A DNA stretch of 64,000 bases from assembly GCA_037043015.1 (NCBI GenBank), contig CM073324.1, positions 22,894,097-22,958,096 of the forward strand, written 5' to 3'. Shown piece by piece: positions 44,931-57,240 of the stretch (positions are counted from its first letter, which is position 1; every line of letters starts with the position of its first letter). The notes beneath the pieces were generated by a model that saw nothing but the letters and a program-made list of their open reading frames with translations, was not told the origin of the DNA and made no database searches. This DNA comes from Bryum argenteum. Lineage: Eukaryota > Streptophyta > Bryopsida > Bryales > Bryaceae. Position numbers and translations under genes: made by a program.

Positions 44931-47214
44931 ATGGATATCTCGAGGAAATTCGGTACACTGGTGCTGCTCTTGCTTGGATTTTGCGGTGTCGCGCACGCGT
45001 ATCTGATTGGAGATGCAGTTCCTGTCGCCAGACGAGGCCAATTCCAAGGCGTAAGATTCACCGCCGGAACCTTGACTCATGCTCTTATTGTTGGAATGCT
45101 TGCTTTAGGGTTCAAGAAAAGCATCATCTTTATTGACAGATTGTTTGTTTTCTATCAAAAGAGATTACAGTACATTGAATCGAATTGCTTTGAGCATGAA
45201 TGACAGCTTAATCGACTGTGCACTAGTGCTTTTCTCTCCCCCTTGAGCGATTCTTTAGCTGAAAATAGTTGTTTGCAGCAACGTTATCCGATCGTTGTAT
45301 CAGAATTGCAAGTTTTGTGTTTCTGAATTCTCGTTGTTTCCGGTGTTGGTAGTACTTTCTTTACATTTGACATTTGTTGGAGAATTTTTTGAAGGGAACT
45401 ATAGATACCTGTATTTTTTAATATTTTATATTGCGGCTCGTTGTGACCTTACTGACATGTTCGCACTGTGAAATTGCGCAGCAAACTACATCATGGTTGG
45501 ATCAGCTTGGTCGGCATTGCCCTAAATTTGGCGTTGATACAGAGGTTAGTCCTCGTATCTCTATTACTCTGAGTGATGAGCTGCAACGACATTTTTTTTC
45601 TGTTTGCTATAGGACATGATGTGCTTGTTCTTGCATTCCTTTCTATGTTCACTTGTATTTTAGAGTATCGAATCTGTGTAGGTTTGAGACGGGGTAGAGT
45701 CCTAATTGATTTGATGTGATTGAGAACAGGTTGTGATGCCTCTTCCCAAGCCCGTAGGTTATACACCAGGCGCAAGCTACAAAGTGTGAGTGATTGCTGT
45801 AATTTTTTGATAAAGAAGTTCGAAAGGTCGTCCTGTAAATGTTCTGTGACGGCAAACTACCTGAACTTGTGAATGTTGCCTAGGCGTTCTTTCGTCTTTT
45901 CTGACTATTTCAATTAGAGTTGAAGTCTTTCGATTTTTGCATTCTTTTAACAGTATATTACTTCCTTGCAGATCTTTCCAATTTGGCAACGAGAAATACC
46001 TTACACCTTGGCAGCTGGTAATTGGGCGCAAGCAAGTGCCTATGCTTGAGGTTAATCTGGTGAGCTTTAAAGTGCTCAAGCTTCCTGTTTTTTCAGCTTA
46101 TTTGAAATACATGTTGCCTTCCGAGCTCCGTCCACTATCTGAATGTGGATGTAGAACTGAGCCTTTGTTATTGGCAGAGACATACAGGGGGAGACTTAGA
46201 GGGAGTGACTGCTAATATTGTACCAATGCCTGAGAAGTGTGAGTTTCCACCGTTCTTATTTACTGAAAGATACCGATCCTGTTTATGAATTTCTCATTTC
46301 TCTGGAAACTGTGTGAAGGATGATGCGATGTTGATGTCAATGGATTTGTAGTAGTGGTGAGAATTGAAGGCTTTCAAGGCTGGGGCCTGATATTCGAACC
46401 TGTGAAACTGCCAACTCTAGAAACTTACCTTGCTTGGGCTTTGCAGACTTGAAGCAACATGAATCTATCCGGCAGAAATTTGAGGATCTCGAGGATTGGC
46501 CCAAGCACATCTTGGTGCAGTATACATGGTACATGGAAGCCTGTCTTTGGAGACTGTTTCTTTGCTAGCTTATTATGTCGCCTCGTTTTTTAGCTTGTTT
46601 GTCGCATACTTTAGGAATGGTTCATCGTTATCGATCTATGAAGGCAACAATAAGTGCTCGTATCATTGCTGGTATAAGGAACCGCTTATGTTTTCCGTAA
46701 GAGAAGGTTTTATCATTCATAGAATCTCATTCATCAAATATCTTTTCGCCGATGTTTGTGCAGGGTGGAGAAATCAGAAGTCGATGTTGAAGGAGGTCTT
46801 TATGTGCTCTTTTTGTCTGGTAAGTGATTTTGAATTCTATTGTAGTTCAAGGCCGTCCATCATTTCCGAGCCCAATGCTAGAAATATGGAATCTGCATCC
46901 TGCCTTGAACACCCAGTTTCTGATTGTCCACAACAACTTGTTTGTTCTCCAGGAAATATTTTATTTGTGATTACTGCGATCTACATTCTTCAAACATCAA
47001 AAGATAAACTTAGCAGGTATAGTGCTGTTCCCTTCTCTTTCCAAGTTCAGACTTGTCTTTGCTGTCCTCATGCTCATGCAACCAGATAGGAACTAATTAC
47101 CTGCGTTCTAAGATTCAGTCCATTGATGTCATGTATCTCATGTACGAATGCAGATTTTTGAACGAGAATGTGGTACAACCAAGCGCGGTTGGCGAAGTAC
47201 CCAAAGCGGATTAG
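44931..47214 (+). CDS. Secretory single-pass membrane protein, plant Expp1-like
   Basis: Function unknown. Nine exons are proposed: 44931-45050, 45482-45544, 45730-45785, 45972-46059, 46178-46238, 46447-46528, 46764-46819, 46953-47016 and 47154-47214, giving 216 residues in frame with consensus splice sites. The start at 44931 gives a signal peptide (GTLVLLLLGFCGVAHA). The lumenal part includes LGRHCPKFGVDTE, MPLPKPVGYTPGASYKV, LTPWQLVIGRKQVP and EDWPKHILVQYTW. Near the C-terminus a hydrophobic helix (GNILFVITAIYIL) predicts a type I membrane protein with a short cytosolic tail. From memory the sequence resembles a conserved plant protein annotated Expp1 in Arabidopsis. I am fairly sure of the gene, much less of the name. 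Confidence 0.75.
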
Positions 47215-48902
47215 AGCTGGAGCGGACAGAAACTGCTTATATTGCTTCGACTTTAACTCGTGGAGGCCTGTGCTGTGCCAAGACAAAGCTCGGAGTGCAA
47301 AACCAGGGGTATCCCCGTGTTGCCAATTACACAAACCATCGTGGAGGCGACTCAGGCGAGTGTCAGTGTCCAGGTGAAAGAAGTTAAGCGCAACCAGCGA
47401 ATCACATTCTGGTCATCGCAAGTACTGTCGTCTTAGTTAGATAGATTCTCCACCTCCCGGAACTGGTTCCTGGGACTTTCTGTATTTGCCGCCTTTCAGG
47501 TCCACTAAATGAGAAATTTTGAACTGGCATAACTTCATCCTGAACTTACTATATTCTTGTCGAAAGTACGATGTACGTAAACTTTTCACATTTTTGCTGA
47601 ATCGTTTCGTCAGTATGAATGCAAGTTGAGTTTTCATATTCCTTCATTTGCGTACTCTGGTTCTTCTCATAGGTTTCAAGGCACCTTTGGAGTTGTCTAG
47701 TGAAGTTGGGGATAAACTAGCAACTTACTTCTTGTAGACCTGTGAATGTTCTGATCAGTAGCAGTTTTTCAATTCTCGAAAACCGTTAAATGGCTCTTAG
47801 GCTTCGAACTCGCAGATCGGAGAAGTGGCTTCGCTTTCAATTCTCAACTTTTGTATAATGTGTTACCAACAGGTACTTGCGTTTCATACTTTATCTGGAC
47901 TGTTCAGAAGCTAATCTCAGAAGTTAAGCTTCATGCAGAACGGAGGTCGTAGATTTGGCTACGAAATTTTGATAAGGATGCCAGGAGGTGCAAGACTTTT
48001 CAGATTTTCTTTGGCAACTGTGATCTCTATGAATAAGGATGAGGATGTAAAGAGCTGTGAGCAGTTATGTTAGTAACTTAAGTCTATACTAGTGAAATAA
48101 CGTTCCATGACCTGTCTGTCCTTTTATGATCCTGGCAGGAAATTGCTGCTTTACAGAGCACCTTAGCAGCAGACCCGGAGACTCATCTTCTCAGCAGTCG
48201 TCTGAGCTTTGCGATTAAGCCTGCGTGCTTGTATAATTTACCACAGCTTGCCCACCTGTTATACAATCCTTTAATGAGGTCTATCAGGTCCAGGGACATT
48301 CTGCTCTTGCAGGAAGCTGGTGGTAGCGCTTGTCACTTTGTGAGGAAGTATCTCTTCTCAATATTCACAAGCTTGTGGAAAAGCATAACAGCTCAGAAGG
48401 AGTTGCGGGCCCTTGGAAAAGGGATATAACTCCTTTCGCAAGCCTCTTGATCCATCTCTAATCCAGTTGCACTTGCAAGTAAACAAGGAGCCCATATTCC
48501 TTCGATGAACGAGGTGGCCTTGGGACATTGAGTGCGTCCAGGAGCATTTTGATACTATGACAACACATCTCAAGGACTCAATGAGTAGAGTGTTGATGTT
48601 AAGGTCTACTGACTAATTACTTGTAAGACATCCGAACATTGCCATCGTTTATGAGCTTGCTGTAATGTACTCCTTTAGTATCTGCAATATAATAATGCTT
48701 CAGATAATCTTATGCTTGTGTTCTTACTCGACTTCTTCATGAAACCGTCATTATGTCTCAGAGAGAAGTTAAAAGCCTACTCAGGAATCGTAGTGAAGAT
48801 CGAAGGAACTTTCCGAGTAGGCTCCTATGATCTATAATCATACTGAAGACCGAAGGTTTTAACAGTGATCTTCGGGGTATTGCAGTTTCTTTTCATCTCA
48901 CC
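47215..48902. other. Spacer between two plus-strand genes
   Basis: Presumed 3' flank of the membrane-protein gene, then the promoter of the next gene. A 97-codon open frame at 48138-48429 follows a possible splice acceptor but has no start or recognised domain, so I left it out. Confidence 0.45.
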
Positions 48903-50307
48903 ATGGGTACGCTTTGCCAAACCAAGACTATACCGAGGGAGCCCATTCCAAATTATATCGACAGCATCACTAAGAAACTCAAGTATGTGGATCCTGGCCA
49001 CCGCCAATGTTGTCCGGGGTTCAGAGCAGCAAGCTTCACCCCTGCCAATCCATCAGACAAGTATAATGGACGGACCCACAATTGTATTGCAACAGTCACC
49101 ACATACAATGGCGACCGCTACTCGGTACCTCGCTATCAGATAACTACATTGCCTACATTGTGATATAGAAAGAGTCTAGGCGTTCTTCATATCTCATTTT
49201 CTATCGTGTCTTCCTTTCATCTTTCACTTCCATAATGCAATAGCTGATTTTTCTTCATAGATCTGACTACATGCTGAGTTTCTTGCATCTTGTTTCTCGA
49301 AGAATCCGACAACTTACACATTGTGTGCAAACGATGCAGCCAGATATCCGCTCTGAGTCCTGATGTGTGATTGCCATGTGCCCAACAGTATATGCATCCT
49401 CACAAGATGACAGGCTTCAAAGCTCCAAACGCTTATGGTCGTACTCCACTCTTTGATGGACTCACGTAAGTTTTATGCTGGTGTCTGATTTAAGCCATGG
49501 ACATTACCTGAATGATGGTTAAGTTTGTAGCCACTCGAAGTTGAAATCTGCTATCAACTTCGAGGTGTACTCAATTCTTAGCAGTTTTTAGCAATTCTGA
49601 ATAGACTATATGACGACTTTCTTGGTCCATTATCGTTCTCTTGTTTTAACTAGGTTGTAGAGGATTGATGGATTTTGTAATACTGCAGGACAAATAACTA
49701 CTTCTCCCACTTGGTGCGAAAGGTGGGTGAAGAGATGGACCACAACTCCAAGAAATTGTGCCCGTATCACATGTTCGCCAACCGGAACATGCCTCGTGCA
49801 TTCTCTCACAATGATGTCGGATTGCATTGCTTTGACCGCCGAAACGCAAGCTACATAAGGTGCTTACTCTGACGTATTATAGCATACCTATAAGCAGCTC
49901 TCTCTTCTCTCACATAATTATGCTTTTTTTCATGTATTGCATCGCAGTGGGAAAGGATTAGTTCTGGATCATAAACACTCTTATTGTCAATGTATGTACT
50001 TCAAATTTGTTAAGCTGTTGTTGCTACTTGTTTGCTGAAAAGTGGGTCTTGGTTGTTTCAAGGTTGGTAAGTGGAAACCCGAGTGACATGAGGACACCGT
50101 TGAGCACGCACATGAGATTCCATCGCCTTCCTAGAAGCAACACCGGATTGTCTAATCCTGGCATATTTGCTGGTAATGTAGATCTCTACCTTTCTGCTAG
50201 ATTATTGTTGCAACTCCGTAAATTATTTTCTGTGCGCTCATGTATCTACATTGTGTTCTATGCCAGAGAAAACGGCCCTCATGCACAAGTTCCAAATGGG
50301 AGAATGA
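48903..50307 (+). CDS. Unrecognised five-exon gene
   Basis: I do not recognise this family. Exons 48903-49124, 49389-49465, 49689-49859, 50063-50172 and 50267-50307 join in frame to 206 residues. The protein is basic and rich in Cys, His, Asn and Tyr, with no signal peptide or membrane helix. Notable segments are GHRQCCPGFRAASFTPANP, MTGFKAPNAYGRTPLFDG, CPYHMFANRNMPRAFSHND and THMRFHRLPRSNTGLSN. Short Gly/Pro/Tyr-centred motifs like these remind me loosely of microtubule-associated ciliary proteins, which land plants with swimming sperm retain, but this is a guess. An alternative exon at 49949-49990 fits the preceding splice phase but leads to a stop in the next exon. The last codons lie in DNA also found at 54111-54133, so the stop may be repeat-derived. 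Confidence 0.5.
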
Positions 50308-50614
50308 ATTTGAATATTGAGTATTTCGAGTGACTTGATGTCCTAGATGTGTGTAATGCAAAGCAACCTGCGAGTACTAGAATGGCTGTTTCTCTTATTG
50401 CCACCGGCAGGCAATATGCTAGAAATGCTAGACTCTCTTTTTGAAGTCCTAGTTCTAGGAGTGTTTATCAGGAATGAGGAAAGGAAGATGTATACCTTGA
50501 TGTCTTAAATGACATTTAACAAAATAAGTAATTGATATTCAAGGTAGAGTTGTGTTTCTTTTTGCAACTTGTGTTGAATTATAGTAGTTGTAGAATTATC
50601 CATTTAAGTTTATT

Positions 50615-50696
<82 letters not shown>

Positions 50697-51400
50697 TACC
50701 AATTTTAGGATCATTCACTTGCAACAAGTTCCACCTAAAAGTCTAGCCTACTCAAAATTTGAGAGGTTGTCAGAATAGTTGAAAACCGAAATCAACCAAC
50801 AATTTGGCAAACGAAGGAACCACAAACAAGGCACGCATAAACTACATGCACAAGGAGATGAACCTTGCATACTACCTTGAGAAATGTATGCTACTAGATG
50901 CTTTTAGTAATTTAGAGTCTCAAAACCTCTTAGGTTGTGTACATTCAAATCTATCTGTGTCACATTTCCAAATTTATGTTTGGAGTATATCCATAGATGG
51001 GGGTTATTGTGGGCCTTTTAGATTGGTCACCATCCATGTTTACACTTTGAAAGAGTGGCATTACAAAGAGAGTCACACCTAAGGTATGACAATACGGAGT
51101 TAGAGTGTATTTTGGATATACTTTCCTGTACTATGCATGTGAGTACCTTAGAGTTTTTCAATGGCTTGCATCAAAAGGGTTTTGAACATTTATTTTTTAT
51201 TTGTGACTCACTCATGATTGACAATTGGTGGTAGGCACCACCAATGAGATCCTTTCAACCCGTGAAGTCCCAACCGACTATTTGATACTCCAAACTGGTC
51301 TTTGGAAGGACATTGCAACTATCGATTAAAACAATTGAAACCTCTTGATTGAAAGTTTGATTAGTTGGGTCTTTGTGCATTCTCAAAATGTAAAATTATT
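50285..51400. repeat. Long direct repeat, copy 1
   Basis: It shares ordered blocks with 54110-55440: ACAAGTTC..AAATGGGAGAATGA, GCGAGTACTA, ATACCTTGATGTCT, CACTTGCAACAAGTT and GTGAGTACCT. An (AT)n tract interrupts this copy. It could be a terminal repeat of a decayed retroelement or a segmental duplication. No coding domain identified between the copies. Confidence 0.55.
50619..50694. repeat. (AT)n microsatellite
   Basis: About 38 AT dinucleotides without interruption, downstream of the unrecognised gene and inside the long direct repeat. Confidence 0.95.
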
Positions 51401-51465
51401 CCTCCAAATGTAAAGTATATGACATGTGACCATTGTATCTCATGATATGTAATTTTATCCATCCA

Positions 51466-51813
51466 AAAAAAAGAGGAGAAACTCCAATCTATTTAGAGGC
51501 TGGTGTGAATAGAGTGTTTGTTCGACCTATTCTTAAATGTATGCCCCGAGGTCATCACACCTATGGCGGCACTACTAATCCCTCTGGAATGAACACTATG
51601 CTAGTTCCTACCTAGCCACTAGTGCCTTAGAGATACCCGACATGCTATCCCTCCAAAGGGCTTTGAGGTACCCATATAACGAGGTCCAAGAAGCCCTCAC
51701 CATAGTTGGGTAGACTATGGTGGTGAGCACCATACTCGCATGGGAAATAGAACCCACGACCTCCTCATTGGGAGCCATGAGCCCTAACCACCAAGCCAAG
51801 GCTTGTTGTGCCT
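51466..51813 (-). mobile_element. Complete tRNA-derived SINE-like element with target duplication
   Basis: TTTTATCCATCCA occurs exactly on both sides (51453-51465 and 51814-51826), a 13-bp target duplication. On the minus strand the element begins near a tRNA-like head with an A-box-like TGGCTTGGTGG and a B-box-like GGGTTCTATTTCC, and ends in a short T run before the target repeat. Together these mark a pol III-type SINE, with a 3' T-tail like Au-type plant SINEs. Two truncated relatives are at 3985-4135 and 4660-4945. Confidence 0.75.
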
Positions 51814-51826
51814 TTTTATCCATCCA

Positions 51827-54109
51827 TATTAGTTTCAACTACTAATATTATGAACCACAATCTTAAGTAGTTTTCAAGATTTTAGTTTCACATATATTAT
51901 TAAAAATAAGTAGTCAATACTTTAGGAAATCTATCCATATTGATAATTCTAAACCATTAATATCTTACTCTTGTTTTCTAAACAAAACTTCATGAGGGTT
52001 ACCAGATGCACATTTTATAATAAATAAGTGTTTCCTCCAAACCGCTTGGGTCTTTAAGGGCTAAAAAATATCATTAGTAAGAACAAAAATTCACTTGAAA
52101 ATACATGCATGGCTACTCAAATATAGGTCTCAAAACATATACATACGTTTGATGATTCTATCAAGCAAATCAACAAAAGAAGGTAGAGTATGTGGTTGCA
52201 CATTTGCTTTGCTTTCACTTGAATTTTGTGCATTAGTAGCCTTCATGGACGTTGGTCCAAATAAAACTTAATTAGTTGATTTTATGTGTTGGAAGATAGT
52301 TATCATCACTCGTACAAGGTTAAGAATTTGGATGTTTTTCATTCTCTTATTAAAAAGAGCTTCTCAATCTTACCATACATAGATTTGGGCCTTTCTGATA
52401 GTACAAATTGAGTTGATTGACTTGAGGGTTGGTGGCCTATATCTTTTAGTTTCTTCTACCTCCCGTCAGTCTCCCTTACAACTCCTCTTAATTGCTCTTT
52501 ATTTTGAAGATTTCTACTTATTTTCTCCTTCACTTGCCAACCTAGCCTTTGTCTCCTTCATTCATTCCTCTGACTCACACATCCCTTTCAACTCCATCTA
52601 CATCCTTGTTAGCCCTTATAACCAACATTTTCTAGTGTCCCTCTATAAACTATATTCCTTTTTTGTTCATATGATTGTGTCATATTCTTTCTTATTACTC
52701 TTGTCGGCCTATTGTCTTCGTTCTTCAATTATACTCAATATACTTGTCGTATCTCTATTATTCCTTTTGTCTCCTGATAAGTACCTAATACCACTCTACT
52801 CCAACATTCTTCGGTGCCCCTTTATGGATCTTACTTTTTTATTTTTCATAAAAATTGTGATGTCACTTGTCTTCTTACTCTTGACGGCATGTCCTTTTGT
52901 CTTCTTAATTATCCATTTAAATAACCTATTTCTATCATTCCTTTCACTTCTATTCTAGTCTTAGTCACTCTTACTAGCATAATCTCTAGTTACACTACTT
53001 CAATCATCCCTACAGTTGCCTGCCCCTTATGAGTCCTTTAACCTTCACTCTTGTACCTATCACCAAAATTCTCTATTGCTTCCCTATGATTTCAATCCCT
53101 TTCTTGTTCATACTCCTTGTTGCTCTAACCAACCTCGCTCTATCTCCCTCATTTATCCCTAGGATTCTCTTGTTCAGCTAAATCTTAGGGTTCAAAGCAT
53201 ATAAGTACTCCTACTTCATCATGTAGTGTGGTGATCTTAATAAAACATTTATAGAGTGACCCATTACTTACTAATTTTACCCAAATTCATTCATCCATCC
53301 TATATTGCAATTTTTCATTATTTGGAAAGTCATCATGCAACAAACTTCATCGATGTTATTTTCACACTAGAACGTACTTGGGGCAATCGCATATTAAGAC
53401 TCAATTCTATTGCCCATTTCCAAAACCTTGGCATCAATCAATGAGAGTGCATAGATTGTCCAAATAGGCCCTAATATGGGCCCTAGGACTTTATATTGGA
53501 AGTAAGCCTGCTTCTCCTAAAACTTACATGGCAAATGACATGATGGTGTTTTTGGATGGAAAAATTGGGTCCCAACCAAAAAATTGGATCCTCATGGGAC
53601 AAAGACCTACTTCTCACTCATTTACTTAGTCAATAGAACGCCCACGTAGCGTTTCCATGCTTATACAAATAATTTCTAATATTTATGAGCTCATAGACAC
53701 TTTGGAGTTCAATATCTTGAAATTTGTGTGCCCAATCCGCAATCAAACTATTGCCCCCACATTCTATAATTAGGTCCTTCTGTAATTTCTTGTGATTTGG
53801 GGCCCAAACAGACTCGAAATTTCAATACTTTGGAACTTGTTGACTGTTTTTTTTATACAATTGTTTTCTACAACTCTAAAAAAAATTCTGCTTCCAATGA
53901 CACCTCATGCCGCATTGCCGCCTGATCTCACCGGCTGTCCCCTAAATCATAATGTCACAAAACAAAACAAAATAAATCAAAACAAACTCAGTGCTTCAAA
54001 TAATAGAAGAGATGGGCCTTCCAAATGGGCTTAGGAGACTTCATATTAGGTTCTATATGAATTCACTTGGAAACTAAGTTCAAAAACTTGTTCCAAAGTG
54101 ACCCTTGTG
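51827..54109. other. AT-rich interval without a recognised gene
   Basis: It lies between the two copies of the long direct repeat. The 181-codon open frame at 52413-52958 is Leu/Phe/Ser-rich from a pyrimidine-rich strand and looks like compositional accident. No reverse transcriptase or other mobile-element protein seen. Confidence 0.5.
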
Positions 54110-55440
54110 TACAAGTTCAAATGGGAGAATGAAGTTGCTCGAAGTTTATCTATGGCTTTTTCAAGAGGGTTTTGGCTTTTATTTATTTTGAGTGAGTCGA
54201 TATCCTAGATTAGGTATGATGCGAGTACTAAAATGTTCACAATTCTCTCGTTGATTCTATTTTTTTCAAATTTATTGAGGTTGAAACACTAAGAATGTGT
54301 ATTTTTCTTGTTGTTGCAAATGGAGGATGCATACCTTGATGTCTCACATGCCCGTTTTAACAAGTATTTTCAAAATAGAGACTTTGTGCTTTCTCTTGCA
54401 ACTTATTGCAATGCACATGAGTTGAAGAAACATCATTAGTTGGAGAATCATCCATATAAAACCCATTTTTTTATCAATATTTATGAACCATACCCTCTTT
54501 AGGAGAAGTGCAACTTCATTTGGCCCATGATATTAAAACCTTTTTTTTCTTTTTATCTTATTTTTTCATGTTTCAATCCTCATTGTCATATGCTTTAATG
54601 CTTTTGAATATGTTCCTCTTCTTTATTGTTGATTCCTTTGCTACTCTTACAAGGGTTCGACATAGCTACGCCTTAAACATGCAGACAATACCAAAGACAT
54701 AAATTCATTGACGTAACATTTAGGACTTTCACATAGACATTGTGTACATCAAGTCACTCATAAACTTGAACAATTACTATTCATCTGTCATACATTATAC
54801 ACCACATCCTTTTGGGCTCTAGCGTTCTTTAAATAGAGAAAAGTTTGCATTTTCTCTCTAGTCCCACTTGCAACAAGTTTCACCCAACATTCTAGCTTGC
54901 TCAAGAATTGAGAAGTCGTCAAAAATAGCTCAAAATGAAATGAAACAACACTTTGGTAATCGAAGGATGTGATTTATCATCAATTGCCGATTAGAAAATG
55001 ACTTTTGATTTGGTAATAAAAACAAGGCTTGCATACATCATATTTATATCTACACTTATATCCCTTTATGTCACATTCTAAAATTTTACATTTGGAGTAC
55101 ATTTTACACATTGCAAGAAGTAGGCTAGGGTGTTGCGTGGGCCTTTCTTGATTGGCCACCAAGCCATGTGTCAGATTGTGGTGATGAAGGGTCACACACA
55201 GGTATGACAATAAGGAGGATAGTATGTATTTAGGATATGATCTAGTGTCCTATGCGTGTGAGTACCTCAAAGATTTTCAATGGCTAATGTCAAGAAGGTG
55301 ACTACCGGCTAATTTACACTTAGTGGTAGGCACCACCAATGATTCTTTAATCCCTCAAGTCGCCACCGACCATTTTCTGATTGATACTAACATTTTGAAA
55401 GGACATCTTAACTAGACCAAAATTGGAAATTTATGACTCA
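54110..55440. repeat. Long direct repeat, copy 2
   Basis: Same orientation as 50285-51400 with matching block order and many substitutions and indels. It ends shortly before the promoter of the S1-family gene. Confidence 0.55.
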
Positions 55441-55664
55441 CAAACCAAGTCCTTCTTGCTTCAACCTTACATACTCTCAGTCCCCACAACAACGAATTGC
55501 AAGTTCTGCCAAATGACTCATGCATAGATGGTGATCTCCCTTTGTACAAACATCAGGCAGGATATGCTCTAGTGTCCTTCGATCACTATTCACGATCGGA
55601 CAATGCAACCAAAAGCTCTGAAAACCTTGATTATTCCAGTATATTCCAACTCTCTCACTTCAAC

Positions 55665-55670
55665 TATAAA
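55665..55670 (+). promoter_or_regulatory. TATA box of the S1-family gene
   Basis: A clean TATAAA lies 171 bp upstream of the proposed ATG. A start site about 30 bp downstream would place a minimal three-codon upstream ORF (ATG CTT TGA, 55704-55712) in the leader. A TTGCAG acceptor-like site follows at about 55720, so a leader intron is possible. Confidence 0.5.
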
Positions 55671-55840
55671 CAAACCTCACAAGCATTGAAACCATTCACA
55701 GCAATGCTTTGATTATTTTCTTGCAGTCTTCGTGTCCATGTCCGACTATTCGAGCAGGATCCGAGCTCTGGAGTGGAGCTTGCGCGCTAGCCTCCACGAG
55801 TACCTCCTGCTCCATCGCATACTCAACATACTCTCCCAAG

Positions 55841-56242
55841 ATGACGAAGAAGATGATGATCGTGAGCCTCTTGGTGGCGATGTTGAGTTTGTCCGGAGCT
55901 ATGGCGTCCGGTCACATGTCCGTCAATATCATCAACGGCCTGGACGGCCCTATCGACGTGCACTGCAAGTCTCGCACCAAAGATCTCGGCTCGCACACCA
56001 TCGCGCCTCATCAACAGTACGGGTTCGGGTTCAAACCCAACTTCTGGGGCACCACGAAGTACTGGTGCCAGTATATCTGGGGCAATCGGATTACTTACAT
56101 GATGACGGTCTGGCAGGACGACTCTTACATGGGTCTCCGGAAGCGCCCCTGCAAAGCTTGTGTTTATCTTGTTCATGCCGACGGCATCTACCGCGCTGAA
56201 GGAACTGGGCCGTATAATCTTATCTACCGCTGGGCTCCTTGA
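55841..56242 (+). CDS. Plant self-incompatibility S1 family secreted protein (S-protein homolog)
   Basis: A small secreted protein of 133 residues in one exon, the usual size for S-protein homologs, most of which have no known role beyond the poppy S determinant. A signal peptide covers about residues 1-22 (MIVSLLVAMLSLSGAMA). The mature part has the family pattern: VNIINGLDGPIDVHCKS with Cys42, GFGFKPNFWGTTKYWCQ with Cys76, then CKACVYLVHADGIYR near the end. The family's beta-sandwich is stabilised by these cysteines. The ATG at 55841 is chosen because it opens the signal peptide; the frame stays open upstream but without signal-like sequence. A strong overlapping open frame on the other strand reflects codon composition only. 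Confidence 0.88.
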   Translation: MTKKMMIVSLLVAMLSLSGAMASGHMSVNIINGLDGPIDVHCKSRTKDLGSHTIAPHQQYGFGFKPNFWGTTKYWCQYIWGNRITYMMTVWQDDSYMGLRKRPCKACVYLVHADGIYRAEGTGPYNLIYRWAP

Positions 56243-56269
56243 GACATGCATGCATTGATCGATGGGAAG

Positions 56270-57240
56270 TATCTAGTTCTTGTGATCGAGGTTGAGTGAT
56301 AGCTGTATGGTTTGTTTCTAGATTTCGATAATGCTCAGTATCAAGACAGTTCTAGTGATGGAGGGTGAGAAATAGCTGCAGCAGAGTAGTAGTTTGTTTC
56401 TAGATTGCATCGTGGTGTGCTCTGAATTTTTGATGGTTTGAATCATTGATCTTTCTGTATCGTTCAGCAGTTTGGTATTTGGGGACAGTCCTTGTGATGA
56501 TCGGTGGGTATTGAATAAAAGGCTGCATTATAGATATCAATCGTTCTCGATCATTTGAACCCTAAGTATAAGTAGAGATTTCAATACTCAGACCCTGTGA
56601 TGATCGATGGATCTCGAGTGAAAGGCGGCAGCAGAGCAATTATTCATTCTAGGTTGCATCGTTATGTGCTCTGGATTTGTGTAAAGTTAAAGCATCGATC
56701 GTTCAGTAATTTGATGTTCAGGGATGAGTCCTTGTGATTATCGGTGGATCTTGAATAAATGTCAGTATCTATTTTTGTGGTGTGTATGGTTGCACTCCTG
56801 TTCGATCTCTCACTTTCTTCACCGACTATTTAACTCATTCATCGATCGCTGAAATCTGTTCGATCAGTACTGTGATGTCTACAGTATACATGGATCATCA
56901 GTCTTTGTGATGATCGATTAATCTTGAACGAAAAGCTGAGCGATTTCTTTCTGAAGTGCATCATGATGTGCTATATATGGACTTTATGGTGCTTGAATCA
57001 GGGATCGTTGGCATTCGGATTCAGCAGTTTGATGTATGTCGATGTCGAAAACTCTAGAATCGATTCTTGTGATGTTGAATAAAAGACCACATGAGAGCAA
57101 TAACTTCATTCTTAACTGCATAACGGAGTGCAATGGATTTTTGGTGGTTTGAATCACCGATTGTTCTCGATCAATCAGCAGTTTCATATCTAGACATTCA
57201 AGAAGAGTCATTTTTATGATCGATGGATCTTGAAAAAAAG
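56270..57240. repeat. Degenerate tandem array downstream of the S1 gene
   Basis: About six to eight irregular units of roughly 75-175 bp, each with a GTGATGATCGATGG-like core. Several also carry TTGAATAAA, GTTTGTTTCTAGAT or TTCATTCT, and GCATCRTGATGTGCTCTGG. The AATAAA-like polyadenylation motif recurs at about 56513, 56750 and 57073. The array appears to be repeated duplication of the gene's own 3' flank. Confidence 0.75.

Noticed and set aside
48138..48429. 97-codon open frame after a splice-acceptor-like site
   Set aside because: No start codon, no recognised domain and no clean connection to either neighbouring gene.
49949..49990. Alternative exon in the unrecognised gene
   Set aside because: It fits the upstream splice phase but leads to an immediate stop in the next exon; skipping it keeps the frame open.
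52413..52958. 181-codon open frame rich in Leu, Phe and Ser
   Set aside because: It follows from a pyrimidine-rich strand in AT-rich DNA; no conserved motif and inside a repeat-bounded interval.
55823..56251. Long minus-strand frame opposite the S1-family gene
   Set aside because: The plus strand has a signal peptide and a clear family match; the minus frame is its compositional shadow.
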